Assembly: GCA_964439745.1 (NCBI GenBank)
Contig: CAYTQK010000025.1
Location: 1 to 18,507, forward strand
DNA from: CAYTQK01 sp964439745
GTDB taxonomy: Bacteria; Desulfobacterota; Desulfobacteria; Desulfobacterales; Desulfosudaceae
Length of the DNA stretch: 18,507 bases
Direction of reading: 5' to 3'
The position numbers and the translations under genes are program-made. Below the pieces are notes generated by a model. The model was not told where the DNA came from. It made no database searches and saw only the letters and a list, made by a program, of their open reading frames with translations. The stretch's first letter is position 1; each line of letters starts with the position of its first letter. Below, in pieces: positions 7,187-15,327 of this stretch.

Positions 7187-8337
7187 AACGAATATCCCTA
7201 CTCGGTAGCACCGGTTCCATCGGGACGAGCACCCTGGACGTAGTGGCACGTTTTCCGGAACGTTTTTCCGTGGTCGCGCTGGCAGCCGGCGAAAATACCG
7301 CCCGGCTGGCCGAACAGATCCGGCGCTTCGCTCCGGGAATCGCCGTGGTCATTGATGAGAAGCGGGCCCGGGAGCTGCGAACGCTGCTGCCGGCGGATAC
7401 CAAAGTCGAAATTCTGCATGGTCCGGAGGGCTACCGGGCGGCCGCGGCCATTGCCGGCGCCGATATGGTGGTCTCGGCCATGGTCGGTGCGGCCGGACTG
7501 GAACCCACCATTGCCGCAGTCGAGGCCGGAAAAACCGTGGCCCTGGCCAACAAGGAGGTGCTGGTCATGGCCGCCGATGTAGTCATGCCCCTGGCCGCGG
7601 AAAAGGGGGTGTCCATCCTGCCGGTGGACAGTGAGCACAGCGCCATCTTTCAGTGCCTGGCAGGCCAGGACCGGCAATCTATTGATCGAATTCACCTGAC
7701 CGCCTCGGGCGGCCCCTTTTTGAACAAGAGCCGGGCGGAGATGGCAGCGGCCGGCCCGGAAGCGGCCCTGTCCCACCCCACCTGGGAGATGGGCAAAAAA
7801 ATATCCATTGATTCGGCCACCCTCATGAACAAGGGGCTGGAGGTGATTGAGGCGGCCGCCCTGTTCGGGGTGACCGCGGCGGAGATCGAGGTAATCATTC
7901 ATCCCCAGAGTATTGTACATTCCCTGGTATCTTACGTGGACGGCTCCATGCTGGCCCAGCTGGGGGTGCCGGACATGCGGGGCGCCATCGCCTATGCCCT
8001 GTCCTACCCGGAACGGCTGTCGCCGGTGCTGCCGGCGCCGGACCTGGCCGACCTGGGAACGCTTTCTTTTGAAAAACCGGACCTGGAGAGATTTCCCTGC
8101 CTGGGCCTGGCCTATGAGGCCGCCCGCCGGGGCGGGACCTGCCCGGCCGTGTTGAACGCCGCCAATGAAGCCGCCGTAATGGCCTTTCTGGAAAAACGGA
8201 TTTCCTTTTTTGAAATTCCGGCCGTGATCGAAGGGGTGCTGGCCGATCACCGGCCGGTGACTTCGCCCGGCCTGGCCGACATCCAGGCGGCCGACGCCTG
8301 GGCCCGCCAGGCGGCCGCCGGGAAAATCACCGGATAA
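7183..8337 (+). CDS. dxr: 1-deoxy-D-xylulose 5-phosphate reductoisomerase
   Basis: Second step of the MEP isoprenoid pathway: DXP plus NADPH gives 2-C-methylerythritol 4-phosphate. The NADPH-binding GSTGSIG is at residues 8-14, the substrate and metal site PVDSEH around D149/E151, LTASGGPF at about 173-180, and MGKKISIDSATLMNKGLE ending at E220, the third metal ligand. The 384-residue length is typical. It overlaps cdsA by four bases. It supplies the isopentenyl units used by UppS two genes upstream, so the pairing in one operon is functional. Confidence 0.97.
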   Translation: MKRISLLGSTGSIGTSTLDVVARFPERFSVVALAAGENTARLAEQIRRFAPGIAVVIDEKRARELRTLLPADTKVEILHGPEGYRAAAAIAGADMVVSAMVGAAGLEPTIAAVEAGKTVALANKEVLVMAADVVMPLAAEKGVSILPVDSEHSAIFQCLAGQDRQSIDRIHLTASGGPFLNKSRAEMAAAGPEAALSHPTWEMGKKISIDSATLMNKGLEVIEAAALFGVTAAEIEVIIHPQSIVHSLVSYVDGSMLAQLGVPDMRGAIAYALSYPERLSPVLPAPDLADLGTLSFEKPDLERFPCLGLAYEAARRGGTCPAVLNAANEAAVMAFLEKRISFFEIPAVIEGVLADHRPVTSPGLADIQAADAWARQAAAGKITG

Positions 8338-8356
8338 ACAAACAGACGGTAAAATT

Positions 8357-9460
8357 ATGACAAGTATTGTGGCCCTGGTTATCGTACTGGGCGTATTGAT
8401 TTTTTTTCACGAGTTTGGTCATTTCCTGCTGGCCCGGCTGTGCGGGGTGGGAGTGGAAAAGTTTTCGCTCGGTTTCGGCCCGCGCCTGTTCGGCTTTACC
8501 GCCGGCCGCACCGATTACCGGGTTTCGGCCATTCCCCTGGGCGGCTATGTCAAAATGGTCGGGGAAGATCCGGAAGAAGAGGTGTCTGCGGCGGATGCGG
8601 CCGTATCCTTCACGCATAAACCGGTCTGGCAGCGGATCCTGATCGTGGCGGCCGGACCGGTCTTTAACCTGCTGCTGGCCGTGCTGATCTTTTCGGGGCT
8701 GTTTTGGGTGCAGGGACAGACCTATCTTTCGCCGGTTATCGGTGAGGTCTCCCCGGATATGCCGGCCGCGGCCGCCGGCCTGACGATGGGGGACCAGATC
8801 AAGGCCATCAACGGCACCCCCATTCAGACCTGGTCGCAGGTGGCGCAGATGATCGAAAATTGCGACGGCCGGACCCTGACAGTGACCATCCAGCGGCGGG
8901 ACGAACGGATGAACCTGACCATTACCCCCCGGCTGGCAGACAGCCGCACCATTTTCAACGAGCCCACCCAGCGATACCTGGTGGGCATCTCCCCGGCCGC
9001 GGCCGTGCTGCATGATCCTGTTATCGGCCTGGTCTCCCTGGACGAGATTATCCAGCAGCCGCTCGGTCCCGTGGCCGCCCTGGGTGAAGGCATCGGCCAG
9101 ACCTTCGAGATTATCCGTCTGACCGGGGTGGGGGTGGCCAAAATCATCGCCGGATCGGTATCTACCAAGGAGATCGGCGGGCCCATCCTGATCGCCCAGA
9201 TGGCCGGTCAACAGGCCGAGCACGGCGCTTCCAGCCTGCTGGCCTTTATTGCCTTTATCAGCATTAACCTGGGCATTCTCAATCTGCTGCCTATCCCGGT
9301 GCTGGACGGCGGTCACCTGATATTTTTCTTCATTGAAGCGGCCCGGCGCCAGCCGGTTACCCTGAAAACCCGGGAAACCGCCCAGCAGATCGGCCTGTTC
9401 GTTCTCCTTTTTTTGATGATTCTGGCCTTTTACAATGATATTATGCGGTTTTTTGAGTAG
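8357..9460 (+). CDS. rseP: RIP zinc metalloprotease RseP (site-2 protease)
   Basis: Intramembrane zinc protease that cleaves anti-sigma factors and leftover signal peptides. The zinc motif HEFGH is at residues 18-22 inside the first membrane helix. A second helix (around 95-120, AAGPVFNLLLAVLIF), one PDZ domain (about 125-200, including GLTMGDQIKAINGTPI) and a third helix ending LPIPVLDGGH with the LDG motif near 316-318 follow, then a last helix. It has 367 residues and one PDZ domain, where E. coli RseP has two. ATG 8357 has no convincing Shine-Dalgarno sequence, but it is directly ahead of the first helix. It lies 19 bases after dxr. Confidence 0.96.
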   Translation: MTSIVALVIVLGVLIFFHEFGHFLLARLCGVGVEKFSLGFGPRLFGFTAGRTDYRVSAIPLGGYVKMVGEDPEEEVSAADAAVSFTHKPVWQRILIVAAGPVFNLLLAVLIFSGLFWVQGQTYLSPVIGEVSPDMPAAAAGLTMGDQIKAINGTPIQTWSQVAQMIENCDGRTLTVTIQRRDERMNLTITPRLADSRTIFNEPTQRYLVGISPAAAVLHDPVIGLVSLDEIIQQPLGPVAALGEGIGQTFEIIRLTGVGVAKIIAGSVSTKEIGGPILIAQMAGQQAEHGASSLLAFIAFISINLGILNLLPIPVLDGGHLIFFFIEAARRQPVTLKTRETAQQIGLFVLLFLMILAFYNDIMRFFE

Positions 9461-9472
9461 AGGGAGACAGGC

Positions 9473-12469
9473 ATGCCACACCGGCTGGAAATCGCGCTGC
9501 AACCCGGTCTGACCGATGCCGAGGGCAATACCGTCCGCAACCGGGCCAATGATTATTTCGCTCTCGGGGTGACCGGGGTGCGGGTAGTGCGGGTCATTAC
9601 CTTTGACGCCGCCCTGAATGAGGAGCAATTGGCGGTCGCCCGTGACATCTTCACCAACCCGGTCACCGAGATCTCCTCCTACGAACCTTTGGCCGTGGAG
9701 GCCGACTGGATCATCTGGGTCGGTTTTCGGCCCGGCGTCAAGGACAACCCCGGCGATACCGCCAAAGAGATCCTGGCCGACAGTTTGGAGCGTCCCTTTG
9801 GCGAGGCCGAGGGAGTTTATACCTCCCGTCGGTATTGCCTCCGCGGACAGGACCTGACCGCGGGCCAGGCCGAAACCATCGCCCGGGAACTGCTGGCCAA
9901 CGACACCATCGAGCAGTGGCGGATTATGGCTGCCGCGGACTGGGACCCGGACGAGGGCATCGGTTTTATCATTCCCCGGGTGGTGCTGGATCACGTGCCC
10001 ACCGTCACCACTGTTCCCGTGGCCACGGACGAGGAGCTGATCCGGGTCAGTGCCGAGCGCAACCTGGCCCTGAATCCCAACGACGTGCCCACCATCCGGG
10101 AGTATTTCCGGCGGGCAGGCGTGCGGCAGGACCGGGCCGCGGTGGAGCTGGACGAGCCCACCGATATCGAACTGGAATACATCTCCCAGGCCCGGAGCGA
10201 TCACTGCAACCACAACACCTTCCAGGGCAAATTTTATTACCGCGACAGGGATAGCGGCGAAACCACGGTCATTGACAGCCTGTTTGCCACCTGCATCCGG
10301 CAGCCGACCCTGGATCTCAAGGAAAAGCTTTCCTGGGTGATCTCGGTGCTCTGGGACAACGCCGGCGCGGCCCGTTTTGACGACGAGCACTATTACGTCA
10401 TTACCGGCGAGACCCACAACTCCCCTTCCAACATGGAGGCCTACGGCGGCGCCATGACCGGCATCGTCGGGGTCTACCGGGATCCCATGGGCACCGGGCT
10501 GGGCGCCCGCCTGGTCATGGGCGGCTACGGCTTCTGCACCGGTCACCGGGATTATGCCGGCGAGCTGCGGCCCAAGCTGCATCCCCGGCGGCTTCTGGAC
10601 GGGGTCATCGAAGGGGTGCGCGACGGCGGCAACAAGAGCGGGATTCCTACCACCTTCGGTCAGGTCTGGTTTGACGACGGTTACCTGGGCAAGTGTCTGG
10701 TGTTTGTTACCGCCATCGGCGTCATGCCGGCGCGCATCCACGGCCGGCCGACCGCGGAGAAGACCACCCGGCCCGGAGATCTCATCGTCATGTGCGGCGG
10801 CCGGGTGGGCAAGGACGGCATCCACGGGGTGACCGCCTCCTCGGAGGTCTTCTCCGCGACCACTCCCGCCGGGCATGTCCAGATCGGCGATCCCTATACC
10901 CAGAAGAAGATGCATGATTTCCTGCTGGCCGCCCGGGACGAGGGCCTGATCGGCTTCATCACCGACAACGGCGGCGGCGGCCTGTCTTCCTCGGTGGGCG
11001 AATCGGCCGTGTTTGCCGGCGGCTGCCGGGTCTGGCTGGACAAGGTTCCCCTCAAGTACCAGGGCCTGGACCAGTGGGAGATCTGGGTATCCGAATCCCA
11101 GGAACGAATGACCGTGGCCGTAGCCCCGGAAAAGATCGACCGTTTTCTGGAATTGTCCGCCCGCCACGCGGTGGAGTCCACCGTTATCGGCGAATACACC
11201 GCTACGGGCAAGCTGCATGTTCTTTACCACGACCGGACCTGCGCCTATATCGATCTTTCCTTTATGGAAGCCGATTTTCCCCAGTGGGAATTCGAAGCCG
11301 AGTGGCTGTCCCCGGAGGCGCGGGGATTGTGCGAACCAGTCCTGGGTTCGCCCACCGATTACAGCACCCTTTTGTGCGACCTGCTGGCCCGGCCCAACAT
11401 CTGCAGCCGGGAGTGGATCGCCCGCCAGTATGACCATGAAGTCCAGGGCGGCAGCGTCATCAAGCCGCTGGTGGGCGTCCGCCGGGATGTCCCCTCGGAC
11501 GCCGCCGTGACCCGGCCGTTGCTGTCTTCCGACCGGGGACTGGCCTTTTCCCAGGCCCTGCTGCCGGCCTATTCCGCCATCGATACCTATGACATGGTGG
11601 CCTGTACCATTGATGAGGCCGTGCGGCGTCTGATCGCGGTGGGCGCCCCGGCAGACGGCATCGGCGGGGTGGATAATTTCTGCTGGCCCAATATTCAGTA
11701 TCATCCCGAAACCAATCCCGACGGCAAGTACAAGGCCGCCCAGCTGGTGCGGGCCTGCCTGGCCCTGCGGGATGTCTGCCGCGACTACGGCATTCCCCTG
11801 CTGTCCGGCAAGGACAGCATGTACGTGGACGGCCACCTGCCGGGGCCCTACGGCGAGACCCGCAAGATCTCGGCGCCGCCCACCATGCAGTTTTCGGCCA
11901 CGGCCGTGGTGGCCGACGTTCTGCGGTGCCAGACCATGGATGTCAAGACGTCCGGAGATTATGTCTATATCGTCGGCCACACGGGCAACGAGCTGGGCGC
12001 CTCGGAATATTACGCCCATTTCGGCCTGACCGGGCGGAATCTTCCCCGGCTGGACGCGGCCGCCTTGCTGCCGGTCTATCGCGGACTGGCCGGGGCTATC
12101 CAGAAGGGCCTAGCCGCCTCGGTGCACGGCATCTACCGCGGCGGCCTGGCGGTACACCTGGCCCTGGCGGCCCTGGCCGGGGAACGAGGGCTGGACATTG
12201 ATCTGGCGGCACTGCCGCAGGCCACGGATCTGCGCCCGGACGCCCTGCTTTTTTCCGAAAGCGCCGGCCGCTTCATGGTTACGGTGGCCCCGGACGACGC
12301 TCCGGCCTTTGAAAATCTGCTGCCCGCTGGCAGTTTCGGCCGGGTCGGCGAGGTCACCGATGCCGGCGGCCATCTCATTGTCCGCGGCCGCGGCGGCGAA
12401 CCGCTGGTGGATGTACCGGTCCTGACGCTGAAACGCGCCTGGCAGGCGCCGCTGGGAGGATTGATATGA
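9473..12469 (+). CDS. purL: FGAM synthetase synthetase subunit with fused PurS-like N-terminus (PurSL type)
   Basis: Together with PurQ, converts FGAR, ATP and glutamine to FGAM in purine synthesis. The 998-residue protein starts with two PurS-like halves: residues 1-75 (LEIALQPGLTDAEG) and about 77-165 (DWIIWVGFRPGVKDNPGD). It continues as a PurL synthetase with RSDHCNHNTF at 241-250, GETHNSPSNMEAYGGAMTG at 312-330 (many PurLs have ETHNHPS), a glycine-rich TDNGGGGLSSSVGES segment and a second AIR-synthetase-like half with LLSGKDSMY. There is no C-terminal glutaminase domain; that activity is the next gene. GGGAG before ATG 9473 is a good ribosome-binding site. It lies 12 bases after rseP, an uncommon operon partner. 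Confidence 0.93.
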   Translation: MPHRLEIALQPGLTDAEGNTVRNRANDYFALGVTGVRVVRVITFDAALNEEQLAVARDIFTNPVTEISSYEPLAVEADWIIWVGFRPGVKDNPGDTAKEILADSLERPFGEAEGVYTSRRYCLRGQDLTAGQAETIARELLANDTIEQWRIMAAADWDPDEGIGFIIPRVVLDHVPTVTTVPVATDEELIRVSAERNLALNPNDVPTIREYFRRAGVRQDRAAVELDEPTDIELEYISQARSDHCNHNTFQGKFYYRDRDSGETTVIDSLFATCIRQPTLDLKEKLSWVISVLWDNAGAARFDDEHYYVITGETHNSPSNMEAYGGAMTGIVGVYRDPMGTGLGARLVMGGYGFCTGHRDYAGELRPKLHPRRLLDGVIEGVRDGGNKSGIPTTFGQVWFDDGYLGKCLVFVTAIGVMPARIHGRPTAEKTTRPGDLIVMCGGRVGKDGIHGVTASSEVFSATTPAGHVQIGDPYTQKKMHDFLLAARDEGLIGFITDNGGGGLSSSVGESAVFAGGCRVWLDKVPLKYQGLDQWEIWVSESQERMTVAVAPEKIDRFLELSARHAVESTVIGEYTATGKLHVLYHDRTCAYIDLSFMEADFPQWEFEAEWLSPEARGLCEPVLGSPTDYSTLLCDLLARPNICSREWIARQYDHEVQGGSVIKPLVGVRRDVPSDAAVTRPLLSSDRGLAFSQALLPAYSAIDTYDMVACTIDEAVRRLIAVGAPADGIGGVDNFCWPNIQYHPETNPDGKYKAAQLVRACLALRDVCRDYGIPLLSGKDSMYVDGHLPGPYGETRKISAPPTMQFSATAVVADVLRCQTMDVKTSGDYVYIVGHTGNELGASEYYAHFGLTGRNLPRLDAAALLPVYRGLAGAIQKGLAASVHGIYRGGLAVHLALAALAGERGLDIDLAALPQATDLRPDALLFSESAGRFMVTVAPDDAPAFENLLPAGSFGRVGEVTDAGGHLIVRGRGGEPLVDVPVLTLKRAWQAPLGGLI

Positions 12470-13308
12470 CAAATGCCGCCGATAAAACCGTCCGAGCCCT
12501 GGTTTTGTGCGGCTACGGGCTGAACTGCGACCGGGAAACCGCCTTTGCCCTCGACCGGGCCCGGGCCGCGGCCGAACGGGTGCACATCAACGCCCTGACC
12601 AGCCGGGAAGTCTCCTTGTCCGATTTTCACCTCATGGCTTTTGTGGGCGGTTTTTCCTGGGGGGACGACCACGGCGCCGGGGTAATTTGTGCCCACCGCC
12701 TGAAGACGCGCCTGGGCGACGAACTGGTGGCTTTTGTGGAGGGCGGCGGCCTGGTTATCGGTATCTGCAACGGCTTTCAGGCCCTGGTCAACCTGGGACT
12801 GCTGCCCGGGCTGGACAATGATTACCGCCGCCGATCCGTGGCCCTGATTGCCAATGACTGCGGCAACTTTCGAGACGACTGGGTGCGCCTGGCCGTGACC
12901 GCCGATTCCCCGTGCGTGTTTACCCGCGGCCTGGAGCGGATCGATTTGCCTGTTCGGCACGGGGAGGGCAAGTTCTACTGCGCCCCCGAGGTGGCCGCGC
13001 GCCTGACCGCCGGCAGCCAGGTGGTCCTGCGCTATGCCGATGCCGCCGGCAACCCGGCCGGCGGTGCCTTTCCGGACAACCCCAACGGCTCCCTGGACGA
13101 TATCGCCGGCATCTGCGACCCCACCGGCCGGGTCTTCGGTCTCATGCCCCATCCCGAAGCCTGTCTTTTTCCCACCAGTCATCCCGACTGGACCCGCCGC
13201 AGTGTTCTGGCCCGCCGCCGCGGTGCTGCCTTTCCCGCGGGTGAACCCACCGATGGCCTGCGCCTGTTTGGCAATGCCGTGGCCTTTGTTAAGGACCAGG
13301 GGCGGTAA
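12466..13308 (+). CDS. purQ: FGAM synthetase glutaminase subunit PurQ
   Basis: Class I glutamine amidotransferase that delivers ammonia to the PurL subunit encoded just upstream. The nucleophile Cys101 sits in GLVIGICNGFQAL, and the His230/Glu232 pair in LMPHPEAC completes the triad. GGFSWGDDHGAG at 61-72 is the usual PurQ oxyanion region. At 280 residues it is longer than the roughly 225-residue Bacillus PurQ and resembles the glutaminase domain of large PurLs, fitting its PurSL partner. The start ATG overlaps the purL stop (ATGA), so translation is probably coupled. It is the last gene of the rpsB run. Confidence 0.94.
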   Translation: MTNAADKTVRALVLCGYGLNCDRETAFALDRARAAAERVHINALTSREVSLSDFHLMAFVGGFSWGDDHGAGVICAHRLKTRLGDELVAFVEGGGLVIGICNGFQALVNLGLLPGLDNDYRRRSVALIANDCGNFRDDWVRLAVTADSPCVFTRGLERIDLPVRHGEGKFYCAPEVAARLTAGSQVVLRYADAAGNPAGGAFPDNPNGSLDDIAGICDPTGRVFGLMPHPEACLFPTSHPDWTRRSVLARRRGAAFPAGEPTDGLRLFGNAVAFVKDQGR

Positions 13309-13312
13309 GCCG

Positions 13313-13342
13313 GTCCGGTCGGCGAGAAAACCGGACAGTTTT
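13313..13342 (+). terminator. Likely terminator of the rpsB-purQ operon
   Basis: GTCCGGT at 13313-13319 pairs perfectly with ACCGGAC at 13330-13336 (10-base loop), and four T residues follow at 13339-13342 with another TTTT about 6 bases later. It sits five bases after the purQ stop. The T run is short, so termination may be partial, but position and stem make it the best candidate end of the ten-gene unit. Confidence 0.5.
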
Positions 13343-13534
13343 GGCGGGTTTTAACCTCCAAAAAATTTTATAGCTGGGTGCCGATACAACGGCTTTTCTC
13401 CTTTAAAGCGAGCGCTTTTATTTATATAAAAATTTGAATTTAATGATTTTTTCTTTCATCCTGGAGTTTTTTCTTAGTGCCTACAGCCGCAATTGTTCCG
13501 GGGAGTACCGGCGGTAGTGTCACGTTTGCTATTT
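13343..13534. other. AT-rich gap between purQ and the transposase remnant
   Basis: No gene is supported here. The stretch is much more AT-rich than its left side and contains a short dyad, AAAGCG/CGCTTT (13405-13410 and 13413-13418), followed by T- and A-rich sequence that could act as a weak bidirectional terminator. The composition changes abruptly after purQ, marking the start of the accessory region. Confidence 0.4.
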
Positions 13535-13846
13535 TTAACAGCTGCCAGCCGATTTCATTTCATTTTTCCTTGCGTGCAGCCATTTTTCAACACGTAATTT
13601 CCGGATTTTTTCTTCGACCTTCAGACGGGCTTTGGCCGCATCCGCACGGGGATGAGCGATCAGGTAGCGCGAGCGTTCGCCCGCAACCTTTTGAACGGCT
13701 TCATACTTGGCCTGGCGGATGGCGGCCATATCTTCAGCCCGGGTCGGATTGCGCCGCAGGATATAACGAATACTCTGGTCTTCAACTTCATAGACGGCTT
13801 CATTGTTAAAATGACGGCCAAGTGCAGTGCAATAAATTGAAATAAT
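13535..13846 (-). pseudogene. IS1634-type transposase remnant
   Basis: The minus-strand frame is open from 13846 to a TAA at 13535. From about 13810 it reads like coding sequence: EVEDQSIRYILRRNP, then TRAEDMAAIRQAKYEAVQK, RYLIAHPRA and EEKIRKLRVEKWL. This pattern (YILRRNP-x-RAE, RYL-x-x-HPRA, KI-x-KL-x-x-x-KWL) is what I know from the middle of IS1634-family transposases; full members are several times longer. The DDE catalytic residues and both protein ends are missing. The only ATG (13729) lies inside the similarity, and the upstream end runs into AT-rich sequence, so this is a truncated fragment rather than a gene. After KWL the match stops and unrelated residues lead to the stop. The family call is from memory of the pattern. 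Confidence 0.6.
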
Positions 13847-13851
13847 TCAAT
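13836..13851. repeat. AT-rich hairpin at the edge of the transposase remnant
   Basis: ATTGAA at 13836-13841 and TTCAAT at 13846-13851 form a perfect 6-bp stem with the loop ATAA. It lies between the transposase fragment and the 164-residue gene and could terminate minus-strand transcription, although there is no strong T run. It may equally be part of the breakpoint sequence. Confidence 0.3.
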
Positions 13852-13890
13852 AAAATAACACTTTTCAAAAAATTTCATGAAATATCCGGG

Positions 13891-14385
13891 TTAGGGATAA
13901 TACATGTACAACCGGTGAATCGTCTGGGCGTGCCAGCGGCCGCGGCCGGAAAAGGTGGGCACGTTGTGTTCGTCCAGGTAAGCGGCCACTTCTTCATAGG
14001 TCATGTTCTCATCCCGCAGGTTTTTGATCATTTCCAGAATTTCCTGTTTACGCTGATCTATTTTGCGACGGCGCGGGGCTTTTTTGTGGGAAAGGTTATG
14101 CCGCATGGTTTCCGGCATGCCGGTGGCCAGTTTTTCCAGGGCTTCGGCCTGGCGCTCGCTGGCCGCGGCTGCCCGGGCCTGGCTTTCGGCGAACTGGTTG
14201 AGACAATTCTTCAGGACCGGGGCCAGATCGTCGAACAGGGCCTTGAGGTAGTCGGGGATATCATTTTTTTTCTGCGGATTGGACTTGCCGCGATTGTCAT
14301 GCCGCTGCTGTCCCTTGTATTTGTTGTCATACTGTTTCTGCTGATAGCCTTGGTTGTTGCGCAGGTTTTTGAGAAAATCATTCAT
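13891..14385 (-). CDS. Unknown 164-residue protein with recombinase-like C-terminal helix region
   Basis: I do not recognise a named function. Residues 1-42 are very polar, rich in Asn, Gln, Lys, Tyr and Gly, and look disordered. Residues 43-100 are helical with an Ala/Glu/Gln heptad-like stretch (SQARAAAASERQAEALEKL). Residues 104-108 are basic (PRRRK). Residues 128-160 (MTYEEVAAYLDEHNVPTFSG, then RGRWHAQTIHRLY) resemble the helix-turn-helix-like end of the serine-recombinase Recombinase domain (pattern: IA-x-x-L-x-x-x-G-I-P-T, G-x-W-x-x-x-T-I). There is no catalytic recombinase domain. GGAGGAG lies just upstream of ATG 14385, so translation is likely. It follows the HAD gene by 45 bases on the same strand. 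A DNA-binding or DNA-associated role is inference. Confidence 0.75.
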   Translation of the reverse strand: MNDFLKNLRNNQGYQQKQYDNKYKGQQRHDNRGKSNPQKKNDIPDYLKALFDDLAPVLKNCLNQFAESQARAAAASERQAEALEKLATGMPETMRHNLSHKKAPRRRKIDQRKQEILEMIKNLRDENMTYEEVAAYLDEHNVPTFSGRGRWHAQTIHRLYMYYP

Positions 14386-14430
14386 AAAAAGCTCCTCCGA
14401 TTTATTACAAATAATGATTGGTAAGCAATC

Positions 14431-15327
14431 TCAAGCGGGTTTCGGGTTGGTATATGGTTGCACCGCCGGCGGCAGATATTTCCGCAATTGGGCCAGGTCG
14501 GTAATGACCAGGTCCGGCCGGGTGTCGTTCAGCTGCCCGTCTTCTTCCCGCAGGCGCAGGGAACGGGCATCACCTGCGAAAAGGGCCGTCTGAAAGCCGC
14601 TTTCCGCGGCCGGTCGGACATCGTTGCGCATGTCATTGCCCACGTACAGGGTCTGGCCGGGAGAAATCCCCCGGCGTTCCAGTACGGCGGCGGCCTGGTC
14701 AAACATATAGCGGGAAGGCTTGGCCCGACCGTGTTGATAGGAGTAGAAGAGCAGGTCCGGATCGGCCCAGGCCTCTTCCGGCCGTGCCTGGAAAATATGG
14801 GCCAGCAAAAGCGGCGTGTAAAACTGGGCATTGGAAATGATGCCGGCGGTCAAACTGGTTTGCCGGATTTCTGCCAGCAGCGCGGCGGCGTGGGGCATGG
14901 GATAGACGGGATTGACCGCCATTTCAAAGGCCAGGGCAAAGCGCCGGGCCGCGGTCAGGTCGTCCAACCCCAGGACATCGGCCCAGATCTCTTCGATGAC
15001 CACTTCCGGCCAGTCAATGCCTTTTTCCTGCTGGCGGGCATGGTCGGCCTGGACCGCCGCTGCAAACCGGTTGCAGAGTTCGTCCGGGGGAGTTTGGATA
15101 TCCATCCGGGCAAGCAGGGCGGCGACTTCCGTATTGGCGGACAGGCGTTCCCGGGCCAGGGCGATGTCGCCGGAGGCGCTGATGAGCAATGTGCCGTAGA
15201 TGTCGAACAGGAGGGCCCGCAGCGGCCTTTGCAGGCTGCCGCCGGGTTCCAGGCCGGTGGGCAGCGGCTCCAGCGGCGGGGTCGAAACGGTGATGGTCAG
15301 GACCTCGCCGGTATCGGCTTTATGCAT
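14431..15327 (-). CDS. HAD-superfamily hydrolase, subclass IA-like, with DxY motif
   Basis: Rossmann-like HAD fold of 298 residues. Motif I is LLFDIYGTLL with nucleophile Asp42; the usual acid/base Asp at +2 is Tyr44, as in 2-haloacid dehalogenases and some other HADs rather than typical phosphatases. Motif II is GIISNAQ, the motif III Lys is in GRAKPS, and motif IV is YVGNDMRNDVRPA, which looks phosphatase-like. A helical cap lies between motifs I and II. The first 36 residues before motif I are an unusual Pro/Leu-rich extension, but no later start codon exists before motif I. It overlaps the upstream glycosyltransferase by eight bases, suggesting co-translation and a shared pathway. The substrate is unknown. 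Confidence 0.85.
   Translation of the reverse strand: MHKADTGEVLTITVSTPPLEPLPTGLEPGGSLQRPLRALLFDIYGTLLISASGDIALARERLSANTEVAALLARMDIQTPPDELCNRFAAAVQADHARQQEKGIDWPEVVIEEIWADVLGLDDLTAARRFALAFEMAVNPVYPMPHAAALLAEIRQTSLTAGIISNAQFYTPLLLAHIFQARPEEAWADPDLLFYSYQHGRAKPSRYMFDQAAAVLERRGISPGQTLYVGNDMRNDVRPAAESGFQTALFAGDARSLRLREEDGQLNDTRPDLVITDLAQLRKYLPPAVQPYTNPKPA

Noticed and set aside
8327..12019. A 1230-codon open frame on the minus strand
   Set aside because: It is exactly antisense to rseP and purL, which have clear domains. The translation is low-complexity Gly/Asp/His/Gln-rich, typical of a shadow frame in GC-rich DNA.
13477..13809. Plus-strand frame of 110 codons starting with GTG
   Set aside because: It overlaps the transposase-like minus-strand sequence, whose translation matches a protein pattern; the plus-strand translation does not.
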